Assembly (NCBI GenBank): GCA_023417475.1
Contig: JAEZFP010000068.1
Coordinates: 186,001 to 250,000, forward strand
Direction: 5' to 3'
Length of the DNA stretch: 64,000 nt
Source: Bacillota bacterium
Lineage (GTDB): Bacteria > Bacillota > UBA4882 > UBA8346
Shown here piece by piece: positions 1-8,791 of the stretch; position 1 is the stretch's first letter; the number at the start of each line of letters is the position of its first letter. The translations under genes and the position numbers were made by a program. The notes below the pieces were generated by a model. That model had not been told where the DNA came from. It saw only the letters and a list, made by a program, of their open reading frames with translations, and made no database searches.

Positions 1-345
1 CTCAGCCATTTAAAATGGTTGATCGAAAAACATGACCGCGCTTGGGTTGACGCGGCGCAATCCCGTTGGGAAGATGAGGTCAAGTATCTCGAAACCTATT
101 ATCAGGAAGACAATTACCATTCCGAGGATGATCCCGGTTTTTACCGCCGGGTGGCGGAAGCGTACCGCAAATTCCGGCCGGTGATCCGGATCGAAGTTGT
201 CAATGTAGCGATCATCAATTTACCGCTGGTCATTTACATGGTGGAATTTTTTCAAAGCCGGACCACCGCGCCCCTGTTGTACGACCCGATTTTTCAAAAA
301 ATAAAATGGATCCGCCAGGAAGCGGACCCATCCAAATCATTTTGA
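1..345 (+). CDS. C-terminal part of a YqhG-like conserved protein (gene cut by window start)
   Basis: The reading frame is open from the first base and ends in TGA, so this is the 3' end of a longer gene. About 114 residues are visible. They are charged and mostly helical (HDRAWVDAAQSRWEDEV, then a VIRIEVVNVAIINLPLV strand-like stretch). From memory this pattern, an RW..D...L..YY helix followed by a P.I.IEV.N strand, resembles the C-terminus of the YqhG family of unknown function in Bacillota. That assignment is tentative. The gene converges on rsmE with a 19-base gap. An in-frame TTG at 19 is not a real start, because the frame continues upstream of it. Confidence 0.5.
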   Translation, partial: LSHLKWLIEKHDRAWVDAAQSRWEDEVKYLETYYQEDNYHSEDDPGFYRRVAEAYRKFRPVIRIEVVNVAIINLPLVIYMVEFFQSRTTAPLLYDPIFQKIKWIRQEADPSKSF

Positions 346-364
346 TGATGCCTGAGGTGGAACG

Positions 365-1108
365 TTACTTTCCCATCTCGTCAAAATGGTAAAGTAAGAT
401 CGATGAAACCGCCAGCCCGGCGGTTTCCGTCCGTAGAATCCGCGGACCCAAAGTTACCGGGATCGCTCCCGCGGCTTGCGCTTGGTTGATCTCATTCAAT
501 GAAAAGCCGCCTTCGGGACCGATCATCACGGTGACCTGACTTGGCGCGACGGTCTGGGCGCGCAACACTTCCTTGAGCGAACGTTCCGTCTCCCCTTCCC
601 AGGGAATGAGCAGCAAACCCGCAGGGAGTTGCCGGAGCAGTTTCGGGAGATCCTGAACCGGCTCAAGCTCCGGGAGGAGTTGGCGTCCCGATTGTTCGGC
701 CGCTTCCTTGATGATCTTCCGCCACCGTTCTCCCTTCTTTACCCGGGCCGCGGCATCCAATTTGATCGTGCTCCGTTCGGTGATGGTTGGGATAAACTTC
801 GTAACACCGATTTCGGTATTCTTTTGGAGGATCCACTCGAACTTTTCGCCTTTCGGCATCCCTTGGATCAAGGTGATTTGCAACTGGGGTTCAACCGAAC
901 GCCGGAGTGGTTCAATCAGCGTGGCCCAAACCGTATCGCCGTGAATCGTGGCGATCTCCGCCCGGTATTCCTGACCTTTCCCGTTTAAAACAATCACCTC
1001 AGCGCCGACGGTTTGTCGAACCACCTTCACCAAGTGGTGGGCATCCTCGCCAGTGATGGCGACGCTTGGTGCGCCGAACTGATCGGCCGGAATAAAAAAA
1101 CGCGTCAT
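365..1108 (-). CDS. rsmE: 16S rRNA (uracil-1498-N3)-methyltransferase RsmE
   Basis: RsmE methylates N3 of U1498 in helix 44 of 16S rRNA, using S-adenosylmethionine, in the cytoplasm. The 247-residue product has the family length. It has an N-terminal PUA-like region (about 1-70, with HHLVKVVR) and a C-terminal SPOUT knot with the signature IGPEGGFS near residue 195 and LGPRILRTETA near 222, which forms the SAM pocket. It lies 15 bases after prmA, so the two are translated as the tail of the dnaK operon, an arrangement common in Bacillota. The ATG has a GGGAG about 10 bases upstream. The identification is firm. Confidence 0.96.
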   Translation of the reverse strand: MTRFFIPADQFGAPSVAITGEDAHHLVKVVRQTVGAEVIVLNGKGQEYRAEIATIHGDTVWATLIEPLRRSVEPQLQITLIQGMPKGEKFEWILQKNTEIGVTKFIPTITERSTIKLDAAARVKKGERWRKIIKEAAEQSGRQLLPELEPVQDLPKLLRQLPAGLLLIPWEGETERSLKEVLRAQTVAPSQVTVMIGPEGGFSLNEINQAQAAGAIPVTLGPRILRTETAGLAVSSILLYHFDEMGK

Positions 1109-1123
1109 ATTGTTAAATCTCCC

Positions 1124-2047
1124 TTACCGTTTGGCGATGACTGCAACCCAGTCGTCCTGGTGCAGACTTTTCTCAATGGTGAAACCGGACCGGTGTAACG
1201 CCTCCGCCACCTCGGGAAAACGTTCGGCGATGATACCCGACGCCAGGAACCGGCCGCCGGATTGGAGCACGCGGGGTATGCCCGGGATGATCTCCAAGAT
1301 CGCGTTGGCGATAATGTTGGCGACAACCAGTTCGAACGGCTCGTCAATCGGCAACGCCAATAAATTACCCTCGACCGCTTGAATCTGCGTTTCCACTCCG
1401 TTCAACCGGGCATTTTCCAAAGCGATCCGGACCGCCATCGGGTCGATATCCGAGGCTAAAATCGGATTGGCGCCAAGCTTGGCCGCAGTCACCGCTAAAA
1501 TTCCCGATCCGGTACCGATATCAAGCATCCGGGTGGAATCCCGCACCAATTCCTGAAGCAACAGCACACACATGCGGGTGGTGGGATGGGTGCCGGTTCC
1601 AAAGGCCATGCCCGGATCCAGTTCGACCACGATCTCCGGCCCTTGCGGTTGATAGTTTTCCCAGGAAGGTTTAATCACAACCTGCCCAATCAACTCCGGC
1701 TTAAAATAGGTTTTCCAGGCTTCCGCCCAATCTTCCTCGCGAATTTGGGTGATGGTAAGCTCCGGGCTGGACCCGAGTAACTCTTGAAGCCGTTCCTTGA
1801 CGACTCCAACCCGTTCCCCGAGACGGTCATCAACGGGGAAATAGGAACGAAGCTCATACTGGCTGGGAAGGCTCTCTTGAAGCTCTTTCCCGATAATTTC
1901 ATCGTCCGCCAAGGTAACTTGATCCAAAATATCGGGATCATCATAAACGATGCCCCCCGCGCCCTCCTCTTGAAGGATTTCCGCGATTAACTCCGCCGCC
2001 GCCGCCGGAACAGCCAGTTTCAACTCACACCAAAAGGTTTCCGCCAT
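1124..2047 (-). CDS. prmA: Ribosomal protein L11 methyltransferase PrmA
   Basis: PrmA trimethylates ribosomal protein L11 with SAM. The 307-residue protein is the usual size. It has a small N-terminal substrate-recognition domain (about 1-110, acidic) and a Rossmann methyltransferase domain with the diagnostic DPGMAFGTGTHPTT loop near 142-155 and motif I DIGTGSGILA near 175. Motif IV reads VANIIAN. The start ATG follows AGGAG with 7 bases between. The gene follows dnaJ after 67 bases that contain a strong hairpin (2074-2096), so it is probably expressed both by read-through from the heat-shock promoter and at a reduced level. Confidence 0.96.
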   Translation of the reverse strand: MAETFWCELKLAVPAAAAELIAEILQEEGAGGIVYDDPDILDQVTLADDEIIGKELQESLPSQYELRSYFPVDDRLGERVGVVKERLQELLGSSPELTITQIREEDWAEAWKTYFKPELIGQVVIKPSWENYQPQGPEIVVELDPGMAFGTGTHPTTRMCVLLLQELVRDSTRMLDIGTGSGILAVTAAKLGANPILASDIDPMAVRIALENARLNGVETQIQAVEGNLLALPIDEPFELVVANIIANAILEIIPGIPRVLQSGGRFLASGIIAERFPEVAEALHRSGFTIEKSLHQDDWVAVIAKR

Positions 2048-2073
2048 GAAAATGCTCCTGTCGCTAAAGAAAT

Positions 2074-2096
2074 GCAGAAGACCAATGGTCTTCTGC
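2074..2096 (-). terminator. Hairpin between dnaJ and prmA (partial terminator)
   Basis: A perfect 10-bp stem (GCAGAAGACC with GGTCTTCTGC) closes a 3-nt loop just after the dnaJ stop. On the minus strand it is followed by ATTTCTTTAG, an imperfect U-run. It may end part of the transcripts before prmA and rsmE, or stabilise the dnaJ 3' end. Confidence 0.5.
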
Positions 2097-2114
2097 CGTT
2101 ATCTCGTTTGCTTA

Positions 2115-3248
2115 TTATTTAAACGCTTCTTTGACCTTATCGATAAACCCTTTTTCATCGGCCGACAATTTTTCACCAAATGAAAGGGCCAGTTTTTTCA
2201 GTAACTCCCGTTGTTCCCCATTTAATTTGTTGGGTACGGTTAAACGCACCCTGACGAAATGGTCGCCCCGGCCATTGCCGCGGAGGTGAGTTACGCCATG
2301 ACCTTTCATCCGGAATTGGGTGCCGTGTTGAGTGCCTTCGGGAATCTTCAACTCCACTTTGCCGTCCAACGTATCAACCAAAACGGCCGTACCCAACGCC
2401 GCTTGAGTGACGCTGATGCCGATCTCGCTGATCACATCGTCGCCTTGGCGTTCAAATTTCGAATGCGCTTTAACAAAGATATAAACATATAAATCCCCGG
2501 CCGTTCCGCCGCGCGTTCCCGCTTCTCCCTCTCCGGACACCCGAAGCCGGGAACCGTTTTCAATTCCGGCGGGAATCTTAACTTCAATCTTCCGGTTGCG
2601 ACGCACCCGTCCGTTGCCGTGACATTCTTCACAAGGCGTTTCGACAACCTTGCCGGCTCCTTGACAATGGTCGCAGGTGCGAACATTGACAAAACGTCCG
2701 AATGCGGTATTTTGAGTGACTTGGACTTGACCGGCTCCGTTACAATGCGTACAGGTTTTGATCGGCGTTCCCGGCTTGGCGCCATTTCCTTTACAAGTTG
2801 GGCAAGTCTCGGTCCGAGGAATTTCGATGGTGGTCTCTTTACCAAATGCCGCTTCCTCAAAGGTGATCTCCATGTCAAAACGCAGATCATTGCCGCGTTG
2901 CGGACCGTTTCGCCGTTGCGAACTCCGACCGCCGCCACCCCCGGCGCCAAAGAACATATCAAAAATATCGCCAAACCCTTCGAAGCCAAAATCGCCCGTC
3001 CCCCCGGCGCCAAAGTTGGGATCGGTCCCCGCATGACCATACTGGTCGTATGCAGCCCGTTTTTGGGAGTCGCTTAAGATGCTGTACGCCTCGTTAATCT
3101 CTTTAAATTTGGCCTCCGCTTCCTGCGGATTCTCCTTGTTGACGTCAGGATGATACTGCCGGGCCAACTTCCGGTAGGCTTTTTTAAGTTCTTCCTCCGT
3201 AGCGGTTTTGCCGACTCCGAGGACCTCATAATAATCACGCTTCGCCAT
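2115..3248 (-). CDS. dnaJ: Chaperone DnaJ (Hsp40, type I)
   Basis: DnaJ is the J-domain co-chaperone that delivers unfolded substrates to DnaK and stimulates its ATPase. The 377-residue product has all type I parts: J domain (1-70) with the HPD triad in YHPDVNKE, a Gly/Phe-rich linker (about 75-115), a zinc domain with four CxxCxGxG motifs (CPTCKGNG, CTHCNGAG, CDHCQGAG, CEECHGNG; about 145-220) and the C-terminal substrate-binding domains. I start it at MAKRDYYEVLG; an in-frame upstream start would add 16 residues foreign to the family. It follows dnaK after an unusually long 187-base spacer holding a large inverted repeat. Confidence 0.97.
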   Translation of the reverse strand: MAKRDYYEVLGVGKTATEEELKKAYRKLARQYHPDVNKENPQEAEAKFKEINEAYSILSDSQKRAAYDQYGHAGTDPNFGAGGTGDFGFEGFGDIFDMFFGAGGGGGRSSQRRNGPQRGNDLRFDMEITFEEAAFGKETTIEIPRTETCPTCKGNGAKPGTPIKTCTHCNGAGQVQVTQNTAFGRFVNVRTCDHCQGAGKVVETPCEECHGNGRVRRNRKIEVKIPAGIENGSRLRVSGEGEAGTRGGTAGDLYVYIFVKAHSKFERQGDDVISEIGISVTQAALGTAVLVDTLDGKVELKIPEGTQHGTQFRMKGHGVTHLRGNGRGDHFVRVRLTVPNKLNGEQRELLKKLALSFGEKLSADEKGFIDKVKEAFK

Positions 3249-3333
3249 TGCCAATTCCTTTTTGTTAATATTTCCATCGGCCCACTCAAGCTGCACTTCT
3301 TCTGAAATTGCTTAAGCAGTCAATTAAAATTAA

Positions 3334-3393
3334 CTTTGGATACAATATAGTTTCAGCGCCCTCCAGGGAAACTTTCATATATTGTATCCAAAG
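3334..3393. repeat. Perfect 16-bp inverted repeat in the dnaK-dnaJ spacer
   Basis: The arms CTTTGGATACAATATA (3334-3349) and its exact reverse complement (3378-3393) flank 28 bases. Those 28 bases themselves contain GTTTC/GAAAC and CCCT/AGGG pairs, so the transcript would form one long interrupted hairpin. There is no U-run directly after it on the minus strand, so it looks like an mRNA processing or stability element rather than a plain terminator. A small mobile-repeat origin is also possible. Confidence 0.75.
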
Positions 3394-3435
3394 AAACCCT
3401 TACGTGTTATTTTGAACTCTCAAAATCAAGCGATC

Positions 3436-5289
3436 TTATTTATCGTCCTGAACCTTATAATCCGCATCAACGGTTGGTCCTTCCGATTGAGGGCCGTAAC
3501 CGGTCGGCCCTTGATCCGCTCCCGGTTCCGCCCCGCCGGGTTGACCGGCAGCGGGGTCCGCTTGATTGTAAACCGTGGCGGAAAGCTCATGCAAAGCTTT
3601 CTGCAGCGCTTCCTTTTTCTCATTGATCGCGGCGATGTTTTTGGCATCGACCTCTTTACGCAGCGCGTCTTTGAGTTCGTTGATCTTGTCGACTTGGGCT
3701 TTATCGGCTTTGTCGCCAAGATCTTTAATCGCTTTTTCCGTCGAATAAATCAAGCTGTCGGCCTCATTCACCGCCTCGGCTTCTTCGCGACGTTTCTTGT
3801 CTTCCTCGGCGTGGGCTTCGGCATCCTTCATCATCCGTTCGATCTGATCGTCTTTCAGACCGCTGGAAGAGGTGATGGTGATCTTTTGTTCTTTGCCGGT
3901 TCCTTTGTCTTTAGCGGATACATGGACAATACCGTTGGCATCGATATCAAAGGTAACCTCAATTTGAGGAACGCCGCGCGGCGCCGGTGGAATACCATCC
4001 AAACGGAACTGGCCTAAGGTAATATTGTCGGCGGCCATCGGCCGTTCTCCTTGGAGAACGTGGATGTCAACGGCGGTTTGGCTGTCAGCCGCGGTCGAGA
4101 ATACCTGGCTTTTCGAAGTCGGGATGGTGGTGTTCCGGTCAATGATCCGGGTGAGAACTCCGCCCAGCGTTTCCAGACCAAGCGATAACGGAGTTACGTC
4201 TAACAGCACGATATCTTTCACGTCGCCAACCAACACCCCCGCTTGAATCGCGGCGCCAACGGCAACGACCTCGTCCGGGTTAACTCCCTTGAACGGTTCT
4301 TTCCCGATCAGCTTCTTGACAATTTCCTGAACCGCCGGAATCCGGGTCGAACCACCGACCAAAATCACTTTATCAATGTCTTTCGCTTCCAAGCCGGCAT
4401 CGGCTAACGCCCGTTTGGTCGGTCCCACGGTCGCTTCGACCAGATCGGCGGTGATCTCGTCAAATTTCGCCCGGGTTAAGGTCAGATCCAAGTGGCGTGG
4501 TTCACCGTTAACCGCCGTAATAAACGGCAAGTTGATATTACTGGTCGCCAGACCGGACAGTTCAATCTTGGCCTTCTCAGCCGCTTCCTTCAAACGTTGC
4601 AACGCCATCCGATCGTTACGTAAATCAATTCCTTGATCTTTCTTAAAAGTTTCGGCCATCCAGGTCACGACGCGTTCGTCGAAGTCGTCGCCACCCAACC
4701 GGTTATTGCCGCTGGTTGCTTTCACTTCAAACACGCCGTCGCCCAATTCGAGAATGGAAACATCGAAGGTGCCGCCACCCAAGTCATAAACCAAAATGGT
4801 ATGGTCTTCCCCTTTATCCAACCCATAGGCCAACGCCGCGGCGGTAGGCTCGTTAATAATCCGCAACACTTCCAGACCGGCAATTTTTCCCGCATCTTTG
4901 GTTGCTTGGCGTTGCGCGTCGGAGAAGTAAGCCGGAACGGTAATTACCGCTTTATCGATCTTCTCGCCCAAATAACTTTCGGCATCCGCCTTCAATTTTT
5001 GCAGCACCATCGCTGAGATCTCTTGCGGAGTATACTGTTTATCATCGATACTGACTTTATAGTCGGTACCCATACGCCGTTTGATCGAAACCACAGTCCG
5101 GTCGGGATTGGCCACCGATTGCCGTTTGGCTACTTGACCAACCATTCTTTCACCGGTCTTTGAAAATCCAACCACCGACGGAGTGGTCCGCCCCCCTTCG
5201 GCATTGGCGATTACAACCGCTTCGCCGCCTTCCATTGCTGCCATACACGAGTTGGTGGTACCTAAATCAATTCCTAACACTTTAGCCAT
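3436..5289 (-). CDS. dnaK: Chaperone DnaK (Hsp70)
   Basis: DnaK is the ATP-driven Hsp70 that binds exposed hydrophobic segments of client proteins. At 617 residues it is full length. The nucleotide-binding domain has phosphate loop 1 GIDLGTTNSCMA (6-17), YDLGGGTFDVS near 165-175 and ILVGGSTRIP near 305. The interdomain linker reads VVLLDVTPLSLG, followed by the beta-sandwich and a helical lid with a Gly/Pro/Asp-rich tail. The ATG is preceded by AGGGGG. It sits 39 bases after grpE in the HrcA-controlled operon, so it should be induced by heat when HrcA loses repression. Confidence 0.98.
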   Translation of the reverse strand: MAKVLGIDLGTTNSCMAAMEGGEAVVIANAEGGRTTPSVVGFSKTGERMVGQVAKRQSVANPDRTVVSIKRRMGTDYKVSIDDKQYTPQEISAMVLQKLKADAESYLGEKIDKAVITVPAYFSDAQRQATKDAGKIAGLEVLRIINEPTAAALAYGLDKGEDHTILVYDLGGGTFDVSILELGDGVFEVKATSGNNRLGGDDFDERVVTWMAETFKKDQGIDLRNDRMALQRLKEAAEKAKIELSGLATSNINLPFITAVNGEPRHLDLTLTRAKFDEITADLVEATVGPTKRALADAGLEAKDIDKVILVGGSTRIPAVQEIVKKLIGKEPFKGVNPDEVVAVGAAIQAGVLVGDVKDIVLLDVTPLSLGLETLGGVLTRIIDRNTTIPTSKSQVFSTAADSQTAVDIHVLQGERPMAADNITLGQFRLDGIPPAPRGVPQIEVTFDIDANGIVHVSAKDKGTGKEQKITITSSSGLKDDQIERMMKDAEAHAEEDKKRREEAEAVNEADSLIYSTEKAIKDLGDKADKAQVDKINELKDALRKEVDAKNIAAINEKKEALQKALHELSATVYNQADPAAGQPGGAEPGADQGPTGYGPQSEGPTVDADYKVQDDK

Positions 5290-5328
5290 TTGTAAAACCC
5301 CCTATAGAAAAGATACTTTTATTTCAAA

Positions 5329-5922
5329 TTATTGTTGCGGCACTGCTACCTTTACAAGCGCCGGCCGTAATAATTTCCCACGAAACTTATAACCTTTTTG
5401 CATTTCCAACTCCACCATCGGTTCGGTGACCGAATCGGACTCCTCCTGCATCACCGCCTCATGAACCTGCGGATCAAACACTTGTTCTTTGGCGGCAACC
5501 GGTTCTAAACCTTCTGCAGCCATAATACCTTGAAACTGTTTTAATGTAAGGGCAACTCCCTCTTGCCAACTGGCTGTATTGCCGTTTTCTCCGGCAAAAC
5601 TATTGACAGCCCGTTCCAAACTGTCCAACACCGGGAGGATCTTCTTTACCAGGTCCTCACCCGCGCTGACCGATAGCTGTTCCATATCCAGTCGCGTCCG
5701 GCGGCGATAGTTTTCAAAATCGGCTTGGTTGCGTAATAATCGGTTATGTAACTCCTCTTTCGCTTCCAAAGCGGCTTGTAATTCCTGTTCCAATTTGGTA
5801 AAGAGCTCCTCTGAACCGGAGTTTGAAATCTCGTCTACCAAGTCTTCCTTCGTTTCGGTGGTATCCGGATTGGCTACGTCTCTTTTTTCCAATACTTCAT
5901 CATTACTAGTTTTTTTAAACAT
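5329..5922 (-). CDS. grpE: Nucleotide exchange factor GrpE
   Basis: GrpE is the dimeric ADP-release factor of DnaK. The product is 197 residues. It has an acidic, low-complexity N-terminus, a long coiled-coil helix (about 45-105, LFTKLEQELQAALEAKEE), and the beta-wing domain with the family signature ...VAVPQQ at the C-terminus. I chose the ATG at 5922 because GGAGG lies 5 bases upstream. An in-frame TTG at 5952 would add 10 residues without a clear ribosome site. It sits between the Group III chaperonin gene (26-base gap) and dnaK. Confidence 0.95.
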   Translation of the reverse strand: MFKKTSNDEVLEKRDVANPDTTETKEDLVDEISNSGSEELFTKLEQELQAALEAKEELHNRLLRNQADFENYRRRTRLDMEQLSVSAGEDLVKKILPVLDSLERAVNSFAGENGNTASWQEGVALTLKQFQGIMAAEGLEPVAAKEQVFDPQVHEAVMQEESDSVTEPMVELEMQKGYKFRGKLLRPALVKVAVPQQ

Positions 5923-5948
5923 CGCTTCCTCCAAAGAATATGCGTCAG

Positions 5949-7490
5949 TCAATCAGTGGTTGCTCGTACTTCTTTCATTTTAATAATCGTATTGATCCGG
6001 AGAATCGCTTCCGCTATCTCACCAGCCGATTGCAAAGCGTAATATTTTACGAAATACGGGTCGTAAATTCCTTGTTCCGCTAAGTTAACCACCATTCCCG
6101 TATTACAATCAACGCCCAATGCGGGTGAGGTTTGCTGCTCCATTGCCGTCATCACGGCCGCCAACTTTTCCAGTGGATTCAATCCGGCATTGATACATAT
6201 CTGAGCCATTGGCCGTTTGAGTGTTTCGATTACGCATTGAAAACCGTAATCCGCCATGCCTTGCCGGGCTTCTGTAATCAACTGACGGGAGATTGCCATT
6301 TCGGCGCTTCCGCCTCCCGGTACGATTCCGCCGAGCCAAGCTGCTTGAACCGCAGCCGCTGTGTCTTTGGCGATTCGTTCCCGTTCCCGGACAACTTCAG
6401 TCGTCTGAGCGCCGATTAAAATTGTCACAAATTGCCGGTTTGGCTCCCCGTAAACACGAATTTGCCGTAACCGTTCTTCAACAACGATCTGCGCAACCGT
6501 ACCCGACAGTTTGAGCAGATCATCGGGTTGTTTCGCCAGACTGATCTTTTTAATCGGCCGCGCGCCGGTTAAACCGGCCAGACGTTGCCATTGGGCACGA
6601 GAGACCGATTGAACTCCGAGAATTCCCAGGTCGGTAAGGATCTCTTCTGCCAAATCGGCGATGGCCCGATCAGTGAAAATTGCTTTAACACCGATTGCCG
6701 CCAGTTTTTGAAGATTCTCCCGTAACAGCTGTTCATTATGTAATAAACGTTGGAATCCATATTCAGTTCCGAGCGCTTCGGGTTCAATCCGCTCCGGTTC
6801 AAGCGCGTCATCCAGGATGATGATGCGGCCCGCGCTGATTTCACGCGGCATCTCCCGGTTCATCGGTTCACGGTCAATGATTGCTCCTTGGATAATTAGA
6901 TTTTCAGATCCTTCAAACGCAAAAACCTGTTCCGCTAATTTAAATCCCGGTTCCTGAATCTTTTGCTCCCCAACGAAACAAGCTGCTTTCATAATTAACT
7001 GGGCCAGCACGTTATTCCCTCGCCCTGAAACTGTGGCAATATTTTCTAAAAAAGAACTTTTCAAGTCGGTAACTTCGATTCTCAGGTCAGCCAATAAATC
7101 CAGGGAACGGGATACTCCATGGCGGATCCCCTCAATTACTTTATTAACCGGAACACCTTTCAGTATTTGGTTGGCGCCTTCCTGGACCAGTGAACCCGCC
7201 AAAACAGCGGTAGTCGTTGTTCCGTCACCCACCTCCGACTCTTGATGTTCGGTAGCGCCGATCAACATTCGCGCGGCCGGGTGCGTGACGTCCATCGTTC
7301 GTAGGATGGTGACTCCGTCGTTGGTAACCAAAACATCGCCATACTCATCAATCAACATGCAATCGAGGCCTTTCGGCCCCAAGGTCCCTTCCACAGCCTC
7401 GGTAACCGCACGAATCGCTCCAACATTGCTAAGCAAAGCGGCAAAATGTTGATTCACTTCGGATCGTTCGGAAATTTCTTTGATGGACAT
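5949..7490 (-). CDS. Group III (archaeal-like, CCT/thermosome-type) chaperonin in a bacterial dnaK operon
   Basis: This 513-residue protein is a chaperonin related to the thermosome and CCT, not to GroEL. The equatorial nucleotide site is complete: TLGPKGLD (36-43), TNDGVTIL (56-63), GDGTTTTAVLAG (88-99) and the late VPGGGSAEMA. HPAARMLI after the TNDG motif and the overall layout are thermosome-like. In bacteria such Group III chaperonins are known from a limited set of clostridia such as Carboxydothermus, where they are reported in the dnaK operon; they have a built-in lid and need no GroES. Here the gene lies between hrcA and grpE, so CIRCE and HrcA should control it. The start at 7490 has GGAGG four bases upstream. 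No groES or groEL is in this window. Confidence 0.92.
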   Translation of the reverse strand: MSIKEISERSEVNQHFAALLSNVGAIRAVTEAVEGTLGPKGLDCMLIDEYGDVLVTNDGVTILRTMDVTHPAARMLIGATEHQESEVGDGTTTTAVLAGSLVQEGANQILKGVPVNKVIEGIRHGVSRSLDLLADLRIEVTDLKSSFLENIATVSGRGNNVLAQLIMKAACFVGEQKIQEPGFKLAEQVFAFEGSENLIIQGAIIDREPMNREMPREISAGRIIILDDALEPERIEPEALGTEYGFQRLLHNEQLLRENLQKLAAIGVKAIFTDRAIADLAEEILTDLGILGVQSVSRAQWQRLAGLTGARPIKKISLAKQPDDLLKLSGTVAQIVVEERLRQIRVYGEPNRQFVTILIGAQTTEVVRERERIAKDTAAAVQAAWLGGIVPGGGSAEMAISRQLITEARQGMADYGFQCVIETLKRPMAQICINAGLNPLEKLAAVMTAMEQQTSPALGVDCNTGMVVNLAEQGIYDPYFVKYYALQSAGEIAEAILRINTIIKMKEVRATTD

Positions 7491-7534
7491 GATACCTCCA
7501 AAACTAAACAACTCGTTTATGGAAAGTATCGCCT

Positions 7535-8584
7535 TTATTTGTTGGTTTTATTGTATATTTGCGTTAATAATTCACTTAAAATGCTTGCGGTCCGTTCGAC
7601 AATCGGCATCACCTTGGCGTAATCCATCCGAGTGGGGCCCAACACACCAATCACCCCCACGGTACGCCCCGAGATTTCGTAACCCGCTGTGACAATGCTG
7701 CAATCCTGAATCACGTGATCCTCATTTTCATGGCCGATCTTGACCTGGGCGCCGCGGTGCAAATTCCGCGTTAACAGACTGTAGAGCCGATCTTCTTCAT
7801 CTAATGCCTTGGACAATGATTTAAACCGTTCAATATCGGCAAACTCGGGTTGTTCTAAAATCTTCGTGGTACCATCCAGATAAACCCGTTCTTTGGCCTG
7901 ATTTGAAACGGAACGGACCAAAATCTTGACAGCCTCGTTGAAAAATTCTTGTTTAAATACCAGTTCGGAACTGATCTCTTGTAAAAGCGCCTGACGGAAA
8001 TCTTTTAAAGAGGTCCCACGCAACCTGGCATTGAAAAAGTTGGAAATTTGATCGAGCTCCGAATCGGAGATGCTTCCTCCCATTTCAATTACGTTGTTTT
8101 CAATAAAACCCGTATTGGTTACGATTAAAACCAGTATTGTCGTCTCCGACAATCGCAATAATTGGATATGGCGAAAAACCGCCGAATCCATTTGGGGGCT
8201 TAAAACCATTGACGGAAAAGTCGTTAAATGTCCCAGAATTTTGGAGGTTCGATGAATGACCGAATCAATCTCTTGATGATGTTTATCAAGCTCGACATAG
8301 ATCTGCTCAATCTCTTCATCAAGCAAGATTTTATGGGCCATTAAGGCATCGACATAATAACGGTAACCCAATTCCGAAGGAACTCTTCCCGCCGAGGTGT
8401 GCGGTTGTTCAAGATATCCGCTATCCTCCAGATCGGCCATTTCATTACGAATGGTGGCCGGGGACAATCCCAAATTGTACCGACGGGCGATCGTGCGTGA
8501 ACCAACCGGTTCCGCCGAAGCGATGTAGTCATCGGTGATGACTTTTAAAATTTTCTTTTTTCGTTCATCCAAATCGGAGGCCAT
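7535..8584 (-). CDS. hrcA: Heat-inducible transcription repressor HrcA
   Basis: HrcA is the dimeric repressor that binds CIRCE and is kept active by a chaperonin (GroEL in the studied cases). The 349-residue protein has the N-terminal winged helix (about 1-75, with SPATIRNEMADLEDSGYLEQPHTS as the recognition region and PSELGYRYYVD after it), a GAF-like core and the C-terminal dimer domain with IGVLGPTRMDYAKVM near 315. I start it at MASDLDERKKK (8584), which has AGGTG 7 bases upstream. Another ATG at 8597-8599 overlaps that ribosome site. It is the first gene of the operon and so is autoregulated. Confidence 0.97.
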   Translation of the reverse strand: MASDLDERKKKILKVITDDYIASAEPVGSRTIARRYNLGLSPATIRNEMADLEDSGYLEQPHTSAGRVPSELGYRYYVDALMAHKILLDEEIEQIYVELDKHHQEIDSVIHRTSKILGHLTTFPSMVLSPQMDSAVFRHIQLLRLSETTILVLIVTNTGFIENNVIEMGGSISDSELDQISNFFNARLRGTSLKDFRQALLQEISSELVFKQEFFNEAVKILVRSVSNQAKERVYLDGTTKILEQPEFADIERFKSLSKALDEEDRLYSLLTRNLHRGAQVKIGHENEDHVIQDCSIVTAGYEISGRTVGVIGVLGPTRMDYAKVMPIVERTASILSELLTQIYNKTNK

Positions 8585-8611
8585 ATACAAGCACCTCATT
8601 TTGATTTATTG

Positions 8612-8638
8612 TTAGCACTCTAATTGAGCGAGTGCTAA
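8612..8638 (-). promoter_or_regulatory. CIRCE operator for HrcA
   Basis: The sequence is the exact CIRCE consensus, TTAGCACTC, nine bases, GAGTGCTAA, starting just downstream of the predicted transcription start and 28 bases before the hrcA ATG. It is the HrcA binding site that keeps the whole hrcA-rsmE operon repressed in the absence of heat stress. Confidence 0.98.
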
Positions 8639-8647
8639 TATACTTAA

Positions 8648-8676
8648 AAAATATCACTGCCTCTTTTGTTTGTCAA
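8648..8676 (-). promoter_or_regulatory. Sigma-A promoter of the hrcA operon
   Basis: On the minus strand TTGACA (8671-8676) and TATTTT (8648-8653) are separated by exactly 17 bases. The expected start near 8641 places CIRCE at +3 to +29, the classical repressor position. Confidence 0.9.
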
Positions 8677-8791
8677 GAGGACCGTTGATCTTAATTATAA
8701 AAATTTGCGATATTTAGTCTACGAAACTGCAGGGAGATTTGATTTTCAAACCGCATTTATTATTCCCGGTTCTTTCGATGACAATTACGAG

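Noticed and set aside
2432..3040. Minus-strand frame of 202 residues inside dnaJ
   Set aside because: It is a shifted frame of dnaJ; the Cys/Gly-rich repeats of the zinc domain explain its length.
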